The notes below the pieces were generated by a model. The model was not told the DNA's origin, did no database searches, and was given only the letters and a program-made list of their open reading frames with translations. The position numbers and the translations under genes were made by a program. Below are positions 13,101 through 25,890 of a stretch of DNA of 64,000 nucleotides, piece by piece (the first letter of the stretch is position 1; the number at the start of each line of letters is the position of its first letter). Source of the DNA: Climacium dendroides (Eukaryota; Streptophyta; Bryopsida; Hypnales; Climaciaceae); contig OX467091.1 in NCBI GenBank assembly GCA_950106755.1, forward strand, positions 11,673,538 to 11,737,537, read 5' to 3'.

Positions 13101-13853
13101 TTTAACAAGGTAGTGTATCCAAAACCAAACATAGAACATCATCTATGGTGCATTTTGACAATTATTACTTAATTTATGCCTAATCTATCATTCATATAGG
13201 ATAGTTGTATTTTTCATGTCCAACACTTTTTACACATTCGGATGCATCAAGCTAGAATAAAATCATTGTGTCCTTTGTGATTTTTATTCCCATAAAAAGG
13301 TGAACTTCTATGCATCTAGAATTGGTCAAACTTTGCATAAAAGACCAGAAAAAAAACGGAATTTTATATTGGAAAGTGCAATGGTTGAAGGAGGAGAATA
13401 AAATTTTTTGGCTATCAAATTGATGAAGGAAGCTCAAGAATAAAGGGAGAAGCAACTTTCCAACTTTAGAAAAAATATTTTTAACATTGAACTTGAAATT
13501 TTTGTTTGCATTCAGTTTGACAGAAGGCAAGAATTACTACCAAAATTAAAATTTTTTCCTATTCTCATAAGTGTGAGAGCATTTTGAGACTTGGCAAAGG
13601 CAATTTCAAATCTGGAAAACTCCAAAATCCATTTCGAAGTTTGCTCTATTGTAAACCACTAGGGAAAAATGTCTAGTTCATTTTGAAAGCAAATTCTAAG
13701 TCATAATTAGGGTTTTCCATCCTGATTATGTGGTTTTGCCCACATAATCGAGTATTACAGATTTTTCATCCAAATTTTTCTATTCATCCCAGATTGTTTC
13801 ATTTTGTTAATATTCCCCCTTGTGGTTTACACCGGACAATGGCCCATGTCGTT

Positions 13854-13926
13854 GGGCATTATGGGAAAAAAGGGGCCTCCTCGTTGGGCTTCGCCCTTCT
13901 CGCCCCTTTTTTTTCCCATAATGCCC
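13854..13926. repeat. Near-perfect hairpin upstream of SMARCAL1
   Basis: The left arm 13854-13876 (GGGCATTATGGG, A-run, GGGGC) pairs with the right arm 13902-13926 (GCCCC, T-run, CCCATAATGCCC). The 25-bp centre itself contains a small stem, GGGCTTCGCCC. It lies about 1.1 kb upstream of the SMARCAL1 start codon, in GC-richer sequence, and could be a foldback remnant or a structured part of the promoter or leader. Confidence 0.75.
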
Positions 13927-14422
13927 TCCTCCTCGGACATTGCTATACATATTTCTCATACCGTACCTGCAGTCGTCGTCGTCGTCGAATGGGATACGAG
14001 TATTCTTGTACTTATACTGTACGAATACATACGAATACGTATTTCTGCCAAGCTGAACCAGGGAGGAACCAAATTAACTTAGTGCTGCGATTACGTGAGA
14101 TACGCCGAATTGCGCTTAGCTTCTGTTCATGTTTTCCGTCCGGGCCTTGTGCACAGCGGAGTATAGGTCTCTTTGGAGAAAAGACGGCGCAGAGCTGTGT
14201 GCATTTTGTCGTTCAGGAGCGAGGAGTGAATTAGGTTAGTCGTGGCGATCTGTTTGCTCAGCTGTTGCATTTCTCGAGAAGAAGGAAGGATTTCGTTATA
14301 AGCTGAATTTGATTGGTAGAGTGAGCTGAGTTTAAGTTGATGGTAGAGGAGGAAGTAATTGCAATGACTTAATGGTGGCGAATCATAAGGTTAAGCGGTT
14401 TGTGAGAATTTTTCTGTTCTGG

Positions 14423-14795
14423 TGGATGGAGGCGGAGAAACTGAGGTGCGGATTTTGCGCGGGAGTTTCAAAACGCATGAAAGATTCGTCTATGTGCGAT
14501 TTTGAATACAGTTGTCGTGTTCGCATGGAGGTTTGCGACTGTTGCTGAGTTTTGGAATTCTGCTTACGCAGGGGGAGAGAGTGCAATGGTGTGTGGTTGC
14601 GAAGAGTCAGAAGGTGAGTTTATTTTTTAGGTGTCGTTTTTAGGATGCAAGCGGAGAATCTGAGATTCGGATTTTGTCAGGGAGTTTCAAAACGCCACAT
14701 AGGTAGTCTACGTGCGGTTTGATTGAAGTGATGGTGTTGATTGGAGATTGTTGAAACAGTAACTGAGTTTTTTGAATTCCCCATACGCAGGGGAT
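14423..14795 (+). repeat. Two imperfect tandem units in the SMARCAL1 5' leader
   Basis: Unit 1 (about 14423-14580) and unit 2 (about 14643-14795) share several blocks in the same order: GCGGAGAA, GGGAGTTTCAAAACGC, CTGAGTTTT, GAATTC and TACGCAGGGG. Each ends with a short open stretch. They lie just upstream of the SMARCAL1 start and probably represent a duplicated promoter or leader segment. Confidence 0.7.
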
Positions 14796-14994
14796 ATGAA
14801 TGACGGCTCTGCATTTTGTTGTGAGAATCGTGGAAGGAATGGAGGCTTCGACACGTTCATGTTTTCCCGAGTTGGATGTTGAAATGAATCGACCTGGTCA
14901 TTTGCGGGAGCCGAGTAGTGGTTGAGATTGCTTGGGACTTGATTTTGAATAGCAAATTCAAGGTGGAAAGGGAAGTGGTTGCCTTTCTGAAGCG

Positions 14995-17900
14995 ATGGAT
15001 GATGAGTGGGGATTCAGTATGGAGGAGTTGGACTCGTTGGAGAACAATGCGAAGAGGCAGTTTGCCGAAAGGCAAAGGTCGTCTTTCGCGGCCTCTGTGC
15101 CGCCACCCGGGCCCTCGTTTGCCGGCCAACACCATCATCGGCCTCCTGCTTTCTCTTCTCCGATGAAGCAGATGCCTCACTCGCCCTCCAAGAGCTTAGG
15201 CCGAATTTCTAAATTATCGGTGAAATTCTTCATGGAACATCCAGGTCGAATTGGCGTTCAAGCCGATTATAACCAGGTGAATTGTGCAGCGTAGAATTGT
15301 TTCTTCACTTATTAGCAAGCTCAATCTACAGTCTCAACGAGCGTCACTACGAATGTCTGCGAACTACCGAAGAAGCGGAGCCCTGGACCAATTGTTTCTA
15401 CTCTAGATTGACGTGATATGAGGTGGCGTTTTGTAGACAGTGCGCACGTAGCAATCGCATGAGGGATTTTCATTTGATCACAGATGCTGTAATGACCTGC
15501 CATTAAACCCTTGATAAACCCTGTCGGAGATGGTGAGTTCTTCAATTTCACAACTGTTTTTCATCTCTCACAATTTATTGTGCTTTGGTTGCAGCATCTT
15601 GTAGGTGGTTTCAAGACTGTACCAGGTTACGAGTGGGATTCTAATCGTCGGTGCGTTTATGAACGCTTTCATTGTTAGTTTTGTAACCTTTACAGTTTCC
15701 AGAATTTCCCAGCATCGCCATTTTATATAACTCTGTTTCTTTCTCTTGAGTGCAACACGGTCTCATTGTTGGTGTGGGTACAGAATCTGGCATTTTCCCG
15801 CAAATCGTTTCGAGGAGCTGGTCAGGAGAATCACAACCTTACCGGAGGTCTCTGTAGACGTATGTATCTAGATACCTACTCGTTCCGGAATTTGCTTCGT
15901 TTCTCTCCGTTCAGAGATGTTCTTTTATTTCCCTTGCAGACGATCGACACTTCAACAACTTCAAATTCTTCCACAGAAGTAGCCTTTTTCGTTCTTGCAT
16001 TGCTGGGTGGTGCTTCAGAATTATAAGTTTTCATCAATTGTGAAATTTTTGCAGTTAAAAGCGACGCCTCCATTGATACTGCCGTCATTTACAATACAAG
16101 ACCAGCGACAGACAGGTTCCGCCTTTCTCACCTGAACAATATTCGTTTTCCACATGCAAGTCGCAGATCCAGTTGTCTTTGTTTCAATAACTATGTGGCA
16201 TAAGCTCATTGTCAGCGAACTGAAGGAAGCCGCTCATGACATTATAAAATGAGCTGTCGATATATAGTTTATTTATTATTTGTGGTCATTCATGCACAAC
16301 ATCTGCACTTCAAGTTCATTATTACATGATTGTGGAGTTTTGAAATCCTCAATTAGCCTAAATTTGCATTTGTGAACAGCATCGAATATGAATCCGCTCA
16401 GCAGCCCTTCAAAACTTGCCCAACGCCCACAGGCTGATCTCCCAGAACGTGTTGAAGAGCAAATCTTATCTAGTCCTCCTCGTCTGCACCTGTACAAAGA
16501 AAGTCCGCAGAAAAATCCTTCCAAGAGTCCTGTGAAATCCAAGGGATCAGGCTTAGTGGCCCAAATTTTCTTAACAAGCCCAGATCTTGTTGCTGTCAGG
16601 AGTCCCTTTAATCCGGTAAGTAATTTCCAGAATATAGCGTTGACGATTTGAGTTATTTCCCTACTCTGAGCAATGTCCAGAGTTAATTTTGTCGACGTAT
16701 GTACAATTCTGTCGCTTGCTACGTGTGCTTATCTATTGTACATTTTTGGATCAGTTCTTCCTATCTATGAAACTATTCAAATTCATGGACTGAAATCAGC
16801 TGTATATGTTTTGAGTACATCATTGTCAGTGCCAATCTCCTTCGCGTAATGGAATCAGTATCGTGAGCTGCAAGTTGACGAGAGTTGTGGTCTGTATCGT
16901 TTTGCAGAAAGTAAAGGAGGCTTGCCAGTCTATGCCTGGAAGAGCATGGAATGCTGAAGATAGGTGAGCTTGTCATAAGTTCGTAATTTATGTTCAAGTT
17001 TGTTTTATCAATTTTCTTGTTTCCGGATATATAGAAACCTCTGCAAACCCAAGCAGAAGGGATATGTGGCCTTTCACATTGCGAGTTGCCAATGTAGGCT
17101 GTTTTGGCCTTCTAGCCAGTGAAACATGTGTTGAGTAATGGTTTCATGAAACCCTAGGGTCTGGGTGATTCCAAGGAGCAAGATGGAGGAGCTTGTGCAA
17201 GCCCTATACAGAATCCCTGTTACGGTCAGTATTACTGTTCAATTGGGAACATTTTACACAAATATGTTTTTGTATCTTGATATATTTGCAAATTCGCTGT
17301 TTCTGCGTTTCTCTTGTCTAATCCTATGTGTACTTCGTGAAATGAGAGGATCGATCAACAAGCAGTTTTCTGTCAGTTGGTGTCTGTTTCCAATTCCTTG
17401 ATTCGCTGATTATGAATTGCTTAATGCGTGTCTTCTTGTGCTGACCTGCAGGTTGAAGCAGTGCCCCCCTTGTGCCTTCCTAAAATATTTCCAGTCAAAA
17501 GTGGTTAGTTTCGCTCCTGTTGCTATCCTTATTGCTTATCAAGAGTTCTTGTCAACGATGAGTTCTTTTTGGTTCTTTCTACGAGAAATCTTGCGATACT
17601 TCACTGGATTCTCGTGAGCTAAGCGGAGATATTGTTTTGGATGTCCAATTCGCAATTCATATTTGCTATCATATTGTCTATGGATTTACATTCGATTGTG
17701 GATGCTGTCCTTTACTGGAGAGGTTCGAGACCTTCATTAATGGGCTTGATACACTGGTATGCAGAAGGGTTAAAGGTCTCCCAACCTGAGACAGAATCTG
17801 TACCAAGTTCTTCGCAAACCAAGCCTGAATCTGTAAATCTATCCAAGTATACGATAAAATTATTTCTTCATCAAAGTGGTGACGTGGCAGCTAAGTTCGA

Positions 17901-20900
17901 ATATAATGTGGTAGACTCCAATCTCTTTTGTTTTACTGTTTCTCATTTCGTCGCATGTATCCTGCACACTGTCTTTTCTCTATGTTTTGTTAGCCACATT
18001 TTTCGGCTTTATATTTTTGTTACCACTCCCATCGAGATGTTATATGTTGTAAGTGCGGTACTTGAAGTTTTATTGCTGCTACAGAAACTAGTTGCTGTAA
18101 TGCGAACCATTCCAAGAGCAGATTGGAATCCTAAAGAACGGTAATTGTAATACCTTTGATATTTTTTTGAACATTTCAATGGATCTAGTGACCATTATTA
18201 ATCATCTGCATTATTATGTTCAAAGATGTGACGCGGTTCTCTTGAGTGGCTTAGCAGAAGTATCCTAATATTGTAGAGTTGCATGGCAGACTGTGGCTGT
18301 TCCCAATTTCATCCTTATCAGAAGCTGAGATAATTTTGAGTAAAGTCACCGATGTAGATGTGCATGTAAGTTCTCTTCATGCAAACTGGCTTCTTGTTTT
18401 ATTCTCTGAGTGAAATTTGTCGTCAATTAGAGGAAAGTGTCTCTGAACAAGAGCAGATTCCTTGTTTTTTAAATCCAAGGGAGTGGGCGTCAGGTTGAAA
18501 AATTGGAACCCTTGGTACGGCGGGCTATTGAGGCGACTGCTGCTGTTCCAAATCTGCAAGGTACCTCATCTTGCCTTGATCTTTCTAATTGTCTTCGTGT
18601 TTTCTGTAGATCTCATTGGATGTCCCTTTTCATTATTTCTTCTCTGTCTGACGTAAGTACTTAGGGCTTCAATCCCTTCCCTTTTGTACTTCATGGCTAG
18701 GTGAGGTGAATGTCTCTATCTCATTGCCAAAGGAGTGCTGGTGTAAAGTAGAGTTCTTGGATTCTGTTTGTTACGAATGTTGTGAGTGGCATGGTTCTTT
18801 GGGTCCCGACGATTGTGAGGACTGGCTGCGCAGAAAAGTACAACGAAATCCCAGCACAGCTGGAGTCAAAGCTACTTCAGTTTCAACGGGATGGTGTTAG
18901 GTAATATTTGCGCCTATACATCATTACATGTTTATTTATTCATTTGAGGTTTTATCAGTTTGAATATGCTTTTCTGATGTTTGAGCATGGTATGACACGC
19001 AATGCTGACGAAAAGAGATCTATCGACGCTAATCAATGCTCTCCCTACAGAATAGTTATACGGCGTTCTTCTTGCTCTTTTGAAATTTATGAGTTCACGA
19101 TCTTGTCGATATGCACTCCAGGTTTGCGCTCCAGCATGGCTGCCGTGTCTTGATAGCAGACGAAATGGGTCTTGGGAAGACTTTGCAGGTTGTTGCTGCC
19201 AAAATAATCACTCTTTCATTTCATTTCCTAGGTTACTTGAGAATCATGTGTATTTCTTGTTGTTAGGATTACCTTAAAACTGTTGGTTAGAGGTGATGTT
19301 ACTTCTCACGTGTGATTTTACATACTTGTCTATGAATTGGCTAAATGTGCATCCTAGGGTGGAATTTAATTGGCATGTTCTGGTTAGATTTGGCAATCGT
19401 CGATGAGGACTCTTGTTTAAATGATATAGTCCCGTCTATGATGTGGTGTTTTGCATAGTAACGAGGCATGATTTGCAGGCAATTGCAGTGGCATCATGCT
19501 TAGAAGAAGAGTGGCCGGTTCTGATTGTAGTCCCTTCATCGTTGCGTTTACAGTGGGCAATGGTAAGCTTTGGGGCACTCCTGTCATCAATTAGTACAGA
19601 AAGGTGCTAATGCGTTATTCTCGACTGGGGATGGTTTTCTTTGGAAGTCGCGATGCAGTCGCTACTTAACTGACAACCTCTCTGCGGTGTTGTCAGGCAC
19701 TCAATCAATGGCTGGATGTCGGTCCTGCCAACATTACGGTGAGGCTCAAGATGTTTTTTGTGCTTACATGTCTTCTTGAAAAATGGAGTTATTAAGTTGG
19801 TGCTATTCCTTATCTGTCACGTAATATTAGAATCACCCAGGGTTAATGCACCTAGTTGATAATGGTTTTATATCGTGCAGGTGGTTATGTCACAATGTTC
19901 AATCGCAAACAAAGAGGGTTTTAACATTGTGCATTCGACTGGCAAGGGTCCTGTAACCCTGGATGGCTTATTTAACATCGTGTCGTATGATTTAGTATCA
20001 AAGTTGAATGATGCGATCAGTGAGGCTGAATTTAAGGTAAGTTAGCAAAACCACAAATTTGAGTATGGATCCTTGATTTTTGTTGATTGGCTTACTGATA
20101 GGACTTTATTTAGTTCTTTTAAAGTCCAGTTAAGGTATTCTTAAGGGTAGAATTACCGTTTCTTCTGGCCTATTAAACCAACAGATTCTGAAACTGATAC
20201 TTTAGATGGTTTCTGGTTCTAGGGTTGGCAGACGTCAGCGCCTCAATCCTTTATTGCTGAAGTTGAATTTATTACTTGCAGATCATAATTGCAGATGAGG
20301 CACACTATTTAAAGAATGCTCAAGCGAAAAGGACAAATGCTTGTGTGCCCCTACTTCAGGCGAGATTTATACTCGGTTTCAGTTCGAAACTATTGATCTT
20401 TTATAAGCGCTTTCAGTGCGCTTTCAATGTACTTGCAGTGTGAGGACTAAATGGAACGTGTTGTAACTGAGTTCTACGGGCGATTGTGCAGAAAGCCAAG
20501 TATGCTGTGCTTCTTACTGGAACTCCAGCACTTTCTCGTCCTATAGAACTCTTCAAGCAGGTCAACTACAGACCTGCATGACTTTTGCTTCTTTCTTTTC
20601 TTAGCTATGCTCTATTGCCTCATAATTTGCCCCCAGACATGAAAAATGCATCAATCTGGACAAGATTTTGTGCAGTTTTTTTTTTTTCGCATCTGAATTC
20701 AGTTTTTTTGTTTGTCTACAGTTGGAAGCATTGCAACCAACAGCGTACAGGAGTATACATGAATATGGCAATCGTTACTGCCTCGGAGTGAGTACCTATC
20801 GTCTCGTGCGTTCTATAGATCACAATACTCCTCAATTTTTTTCAGTTTTTTTTATTGTTTGGGTAACTTCCATTTCCACATGTCATTCCATGCAGGGGAA

Positions 20901-23800
20901 CTTTGGAATGTATCAAGGATCAAGTAATCTTCAGGAACTGCATGGACTTGTAAAGTCAACAGTAATGATTCGAAGACTGAAGAAGGACGTTTTATCTGAA
21001 TTACCTCAGAAACGACGTCAACAGGTTCAAGAATGACCACCTCGTATTCAATGTCCCACAATTCTGATTGCGCTAAGCTTCCGTATGCTATGACGTTGAA
21101 TTTTGGAACTTTTCCTGCTTCTTGCAAGGTTTAGAGTTGCAAATCCCTGTGAAAGTTCACGCTTTCATGCAATTTGCTGTCACGCGTAAGTTGCATTCTT
21201 GAATTTGTTCATCAAGTTCTCTGGATATTGCAGGTCTTTATTTCATTGGAAGATAAAGGCATCAGACTCATGCGAGCTCTTTTTAAACAGGCATGAATCA
21301 TATTCCAAACTCTGGTATTTAGCTGATAACGTGTATTGCAAGACAGGAATTGAATTTTCCGCTCCTGATGTTTCTTTCCAAAAGGATTTCAATGTGATCT
21401 TGCTATTTTTTCAATGTGGTTTAACGTTGTGGTCGTTTGCGGTATAATGATGGAGCAGCTGGAGGGAATCAAGAATTCTCTCAAGACTTGCACGGAAGAC
21501 AATTTTGAGAAGACGAAGTTTGCTGAGAAACAACTCCTCACCAAGGTAGTCTGGTTTTGCGTCGCCACTTACTTGAGAAAGCGTTGGTTCCTTTTTTCTT
21601 AAGCAGCGAAGGGCACTGTAATAGCTATCTCCAAAGTGCAGTATAATCCTTGCAGATGTGGTGACCTTTTATGGTGGCAATTGAAGCTCATGATGAGTTC
21701 GTTTCAATGCCTTGATATTTTTTCTTGCACATATGCTTCCCAGATTTATACAGAATCAGCTGTCGTGAAACTCCCAGCTGTCGCGGAGTATTTAACAACA
21801 ATGATCGATGTGCGTGAGAAGCCTTCAGTCCAATCAATCCCTTCTTTAAATAGTGTTCCATTTTGGTCGTCCGTTTCTGTCATCGTTCCATGTGCAATTT
21901 CGTTGTTAATAGATTGAATTATTTCTGATTACGACGGATTTGACGTGTGTAGAGAACATCAGATGATTCCTTCACTTGCTGATTGCTTGGGTGGATTCTA
22001 ATACAGGCAGAATGCAAATTTTTGGTATTTGCTCATCATCAAAGTATGCTGGAGGGGATCGAGCAACTGTTCCTGGTATGGACAACACTGGGACAAAAAC
22101 TGTGATTAATGGTTGCATTGCCTCATTTGGCCCATTCTTTTTTTGGCATAATTTGGTGCCATGACAAGGAATTGGAATCGGAGACGAGCACATATTTTGT
22201 AAGATTATGACCTTACGTGTTTTGATCGGAATATTAGAAAATTGAAACTATTTTTGTCCTGGTTTTGAGACTGCAGAAGAAAAAAGTTGGTCACATACGT
22301 ATAGATGGGGGTACACCGCAATCAGCTCGGCAAGCACTAGTTACTCGATTTCAGGAAAATGATAATGTCTATGCCGCGGTGGTAAGTCTTGTTAAACATT
22401 GCAGTCGTTTTACCATGCTGAGCGAGTCGAATCTGAGTGTGCTCACTTTGAGTGATACTGGAGCTTCTTTATACAACCTGCGGAGTCTCCGTCGACAGAG
22501 CTCACTATCTTAAGAACTGGGATCTTGCAGCTTGGAATACGTGCAGCAGGTGTTGGATTGACCCTGACGGCAGCTAGCACCGTCATCTTTGCCGAAATGT
22601 CTTGGACACCCGGGGACCTTGTTCAAGCGGAGGATAGGGCTCACCGTATTGGCCAGGTCTACCTCTCCTACTTTCGCCCATTCTTTAGTGGTGTCCAATT
22701 TTCAACATTGTACAAGCTGAAGTCGAGATACAGGAGTTCACTGGCTTGCATTTTATATAATATTCTAGAGTAAGATCAAGATTTTTAAATCCAAAGTGCG
22801 TTTGCTTTTGACGTAGTCGTGTTGGCGATATGAAACCTTTCGCACTGGATGGCATCCCTAACCATAATACAAGGCTTGGGGATCTCTAGTCTATTTAATC
22901 GTGGGGTCTTGGCGGGGCTTCAGCGGGAAGGTTGACTTATGCTAACCCTGACTTTAACCTTGGATCTGAAGTTTTTCCTCAACAGACCATATGTCAGATC
23001 GCTTGGCCAATTAGTTCTAAGTTTTCTACACTAAAGTTCCATGTTGGATGGACCAGGCTTCTTCTGTCAATGTGTATTACCTCCATGCACATGACACCAT
23101 CGATGATATTATCTGGTATGCTTTTCTAAATACCGGGACATTTCGCTGCGCCTCTTGAAGTTACTCTATGTGCACGCAAGCGAGCCGTTTTCGTTTCTCA
23201 CAATAATAGAATCATTGTGTGTTTGATATCTGCAGGGATACTGTCCAGAACAAATTGGAGAATCTTGGCCAGGTCTGAACTAACATTTGGTTACTCCTAG
23301 TGATTTGTCTTGTTGGCTCGATGACTTGGACTAATTTCCGGTCATTTGCTTCTTCCAATGTTGCATATTCAAACATGAGTTGTGTGCAACGGATTTGTTA
23401 GACTCCTCTGTTCACAATCTAGACAGGCATCTGCGATTGGGCTCTGATTCATTCGTATTGTTTACAGGTGCTAGACGGGCAGGAAAATACCTTGCACGTG
23501 GCGGCGCCCCCTAAGACGTATTGTCATGTATCGCGAGGTCAATCGACTCTGAACTCTTTCTTACAGCCTGCTCCCTCGTGTGAGGGACCTTCAACTTCTG
23601 CTTCTGCTCAGGAGCCGCTGTTGGATCCCGACCTTGTTGAAAGAACCACGCATGTGGTCTCTAGTGACGTGTCCAGCGAGCCAAGCTTAATGTTCGATGG
23701 ACAGTTCCATCCGCCACCACTGGGAGAGAATCTGGAAAGAAATGTAGAACGTGATGTTCATGGATTGCCTCCTGACAATAAGCGGAAAAGACTCTTCTGA
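14995..23800 (+). CDS. SMARCAL1: SMARCAL1/CHR18-type SNF2 annealing helicase
   Basis: ATP-dependent SNF2 translocase of the SMARCAL1 family, which reanneals RPA-coated DNA at stalled forks in the nucleus. My model has 31 exons (988 aa). Exon ends are 14995-15276, 15595-15650, 15784-15859, 15940-15978, 16055-16115, 16380-16615, 16908-16963, 17158-17224, 17452-17503, 17765-17910, 18085-18140, 18290-18365, 18494-18560, 18834-18900, 19122-19188, 19479-19562, 19697-19738, 19881-20036, 20282-20359, 20492-20560, 20722-20787, 20896-21024, 21234-21290, 21459-21545, 21744-21809, 22007-22075, 22277-22381, 22531-22656, 23057-23115, 23236-23272, 23468-23800. All phases join without a stop. Three HARP-like repeats lie at about 76-133, 230-289 and 338-397. 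Helicase motifs are DEMGLGKT (459-466), DEAH (567-570), LLTGTP (about 595) and [11 protein letters not shown] (836-846). The C-terminal tail has QSTLNSFL (903-910) and ends KRKRLF. Two introns start with GC. Individual splice choices are unconfirmed. Confidence 0.95.
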
Positions 23801-25749
23801 GAAGTCACATAACAGCGAAGGTGAAGGTTAATTTGGCGCATAGCAAGTTATCAACACTTTCGTAGCAGCAGCTGAGGAGACCTCAAAGGTGCTTCTCACT
23901 TACGAACTACCGGTACTCGAGGACAGCTCTTGTTGGCATAGTTTTCAATACCCCATTTTGTGTACATACAGTAGCTTGCGTACAAGTACTGTAAATGTTT
24001 CGGATCATAATTATTCATCATAGTCTGGAAGCCCAGGCTTTTTTCAGAGGTTAATTTTCCAGAGCAGACGTGCAGATATTTTCTCCGTGAATAAACCAGG
24101 GTAGCTATGAAAATAATTATTGTTTTGTTTGATTCAAGATCTAATACTATCTGCATGAATGGGTCTCAAGTTGATAAGATGTATCATCAAAATACATGAG
24201 ATTACATTATAGAGCAATGCCATCACTACATATCTCATTTATGACGGAGTCTCTATAATACTTATTGAAATTCATTAGTATGGATCAGTACAAAACGAAT
24301 GTTCACAGTTTACGGTTTATTCATTAGCCTTCAGAATTTATATTGAGTTTTTTGTACATACTTGTACAATATTGAGAATACAAATCAAAGGAATGAGTTT
24401 AGAATTGGCTATATCCGTGGTTGGAAATTTATTTGATTACACTAAATTAAAGGATGGATGACATATATACAATCTTATACAGGCGGTTGAAAAATTATGT
24501 GATGATTCTCATGTAAACTATTCTTAAATTTGCTAATAACTTTTACAAGAAATTGAAAATTTTTACTCACCTTATTGAGAATGTTATAGAGAAAAACTAA
24601 TATCCTTTATTTTATTTTTATTTGAAATTTTCAAAAATTGAAAGTAGAAGATAGCTTTATATGATTTTTCTACCTTCAATGCTTGCAAATAACCACCTCA
24701 TTACTTTTTCCTCATTATTTGGAATTGAATGGTTCAAATGTTTTTGAAAAGGTACCAAATCTATATAAACTCAAAAAAATAATGAATATATTTTTATAGA
24801 ATATATTTTTTGTTTGCTTGGTTTGATATTGAAATCAAAAAACCCTTTTAACTTCTTCTAACTTTGCAATATTTATTGGGATGACATGAAATAGAGCTTC
24901 ACACCTAGATTGTGATGAGTAGCATACATTCTAAAAATTTCATGCAAAATTTTCAAATTATGAAGTCAATAGAGTATGTTTGAGTTCTCCAAAAGCCCAA
25001 AGTAGGCTTTTGAGTCCTCCAAGGGTTAAAAAAACAAATACAATGAGTTAATAATTCTCCAATAGAAAGCAAGAGTGAAGATTTTTAATGAATGAAACTT
25101 TCAAAAATCCCATATATAGTGAAATCTATATTATCAACATTAAATCCTCTTTCTATCATAGAAATTGATCTAAAAAATGTATGAAAATCTATCAATGATG
25201 ATTTCAATTTATTAACTATTTATTTTTGAGAATGGTATAAATAATGCAAAAATTACCTAGGCCAAGATAATTCATGAAGGAACCTAAGTATAGTGATTTT
25301 ATCCTACCAATGAGTGTGCAAAGTTTGTATCACTAATAAATTTTCAATTATGGAAATAAATTTGAGATGCACATAGGTAATAAGCTCTTGCTTGATATTA
25401 TGAGCTTTTTGGGGTGACTTTTCAAAGTACAAAATATTCCTCCCAATTTTGTCCTAATTTTTATTGATTTTGAAATTTCCCTCTTTTTTTGTAGGCCAGT
25501 AACTTTCAATTATCTTTAGTAATTTCAAAATTGAATTGTAATTGTTTTATTCACAATTTCCATTCAACATACACTTGTAGCAATTTACAAAAGCTCACAC
25601 GACAAGTGCAATGGCGGAAGTAGGTGCACAAGAAGAGCAAGCGTGGAGGCCACAAGAGAGAAATGAAATGTGAAAAAAAGCCATTGAAAAAGTGCATGTA
25701 ACCCTAAAGTAGACGGCACCCGATGGTAGGGAAAATCTCCCAAGTTATG

Positions 25750-25890
25750 ATTACACAATGGAACATCCATTGGTCAGTGCCTTGTGGAATATAATCTACT
25801 AGTCCCCAACTTGTAGCTTCCGCCGCTTACCAGGGAACGACAGGTTATATTCTATAAGGTACTAACCAATAGATGTTCCATATTATGAAA
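25750..25890. repeat. Inverted repeat with about 40-bp arms
   Basis: The left arm around 25756-25794 (ATGGAACATC, CATTGGT, GGAATATAA) is inverted at about 25842-25885 (TTATATTCT, ACCAATAGATGTTCCAT). The loop is about 45 bp and GC-richer. It is probably a small foldback or MITE. Confidence 0.6.

Larger units (their letters stand above)
6603..13727. other. AT-rich intergenic region with decayed repeats
   Basis: About 7 kb between the AP2/ERF and SMARCAL1 genes. It holds a T-rich simple repeat, a degenerate minus-strand coding relic at 7.5-8.0 kb and a long-armed foldback at 9.74-10.13 kb, listed separately. A 46-bp near-duplicate starting at about 6,840 and 6,895 shares TTTGGATGGATACTCC-like text. 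Beyond these I see only AT-rich sequence with no supported gene. Confidence 0.55.

Noticed and set aside
17632..18144. 170-codon frame as a separate gene
   Set aside because: It fuses SMARCAL1 exons 10 and 11 with intron sequence on both sides; the HARP-like motif requires splicing at 17765, 17910 and 18085.
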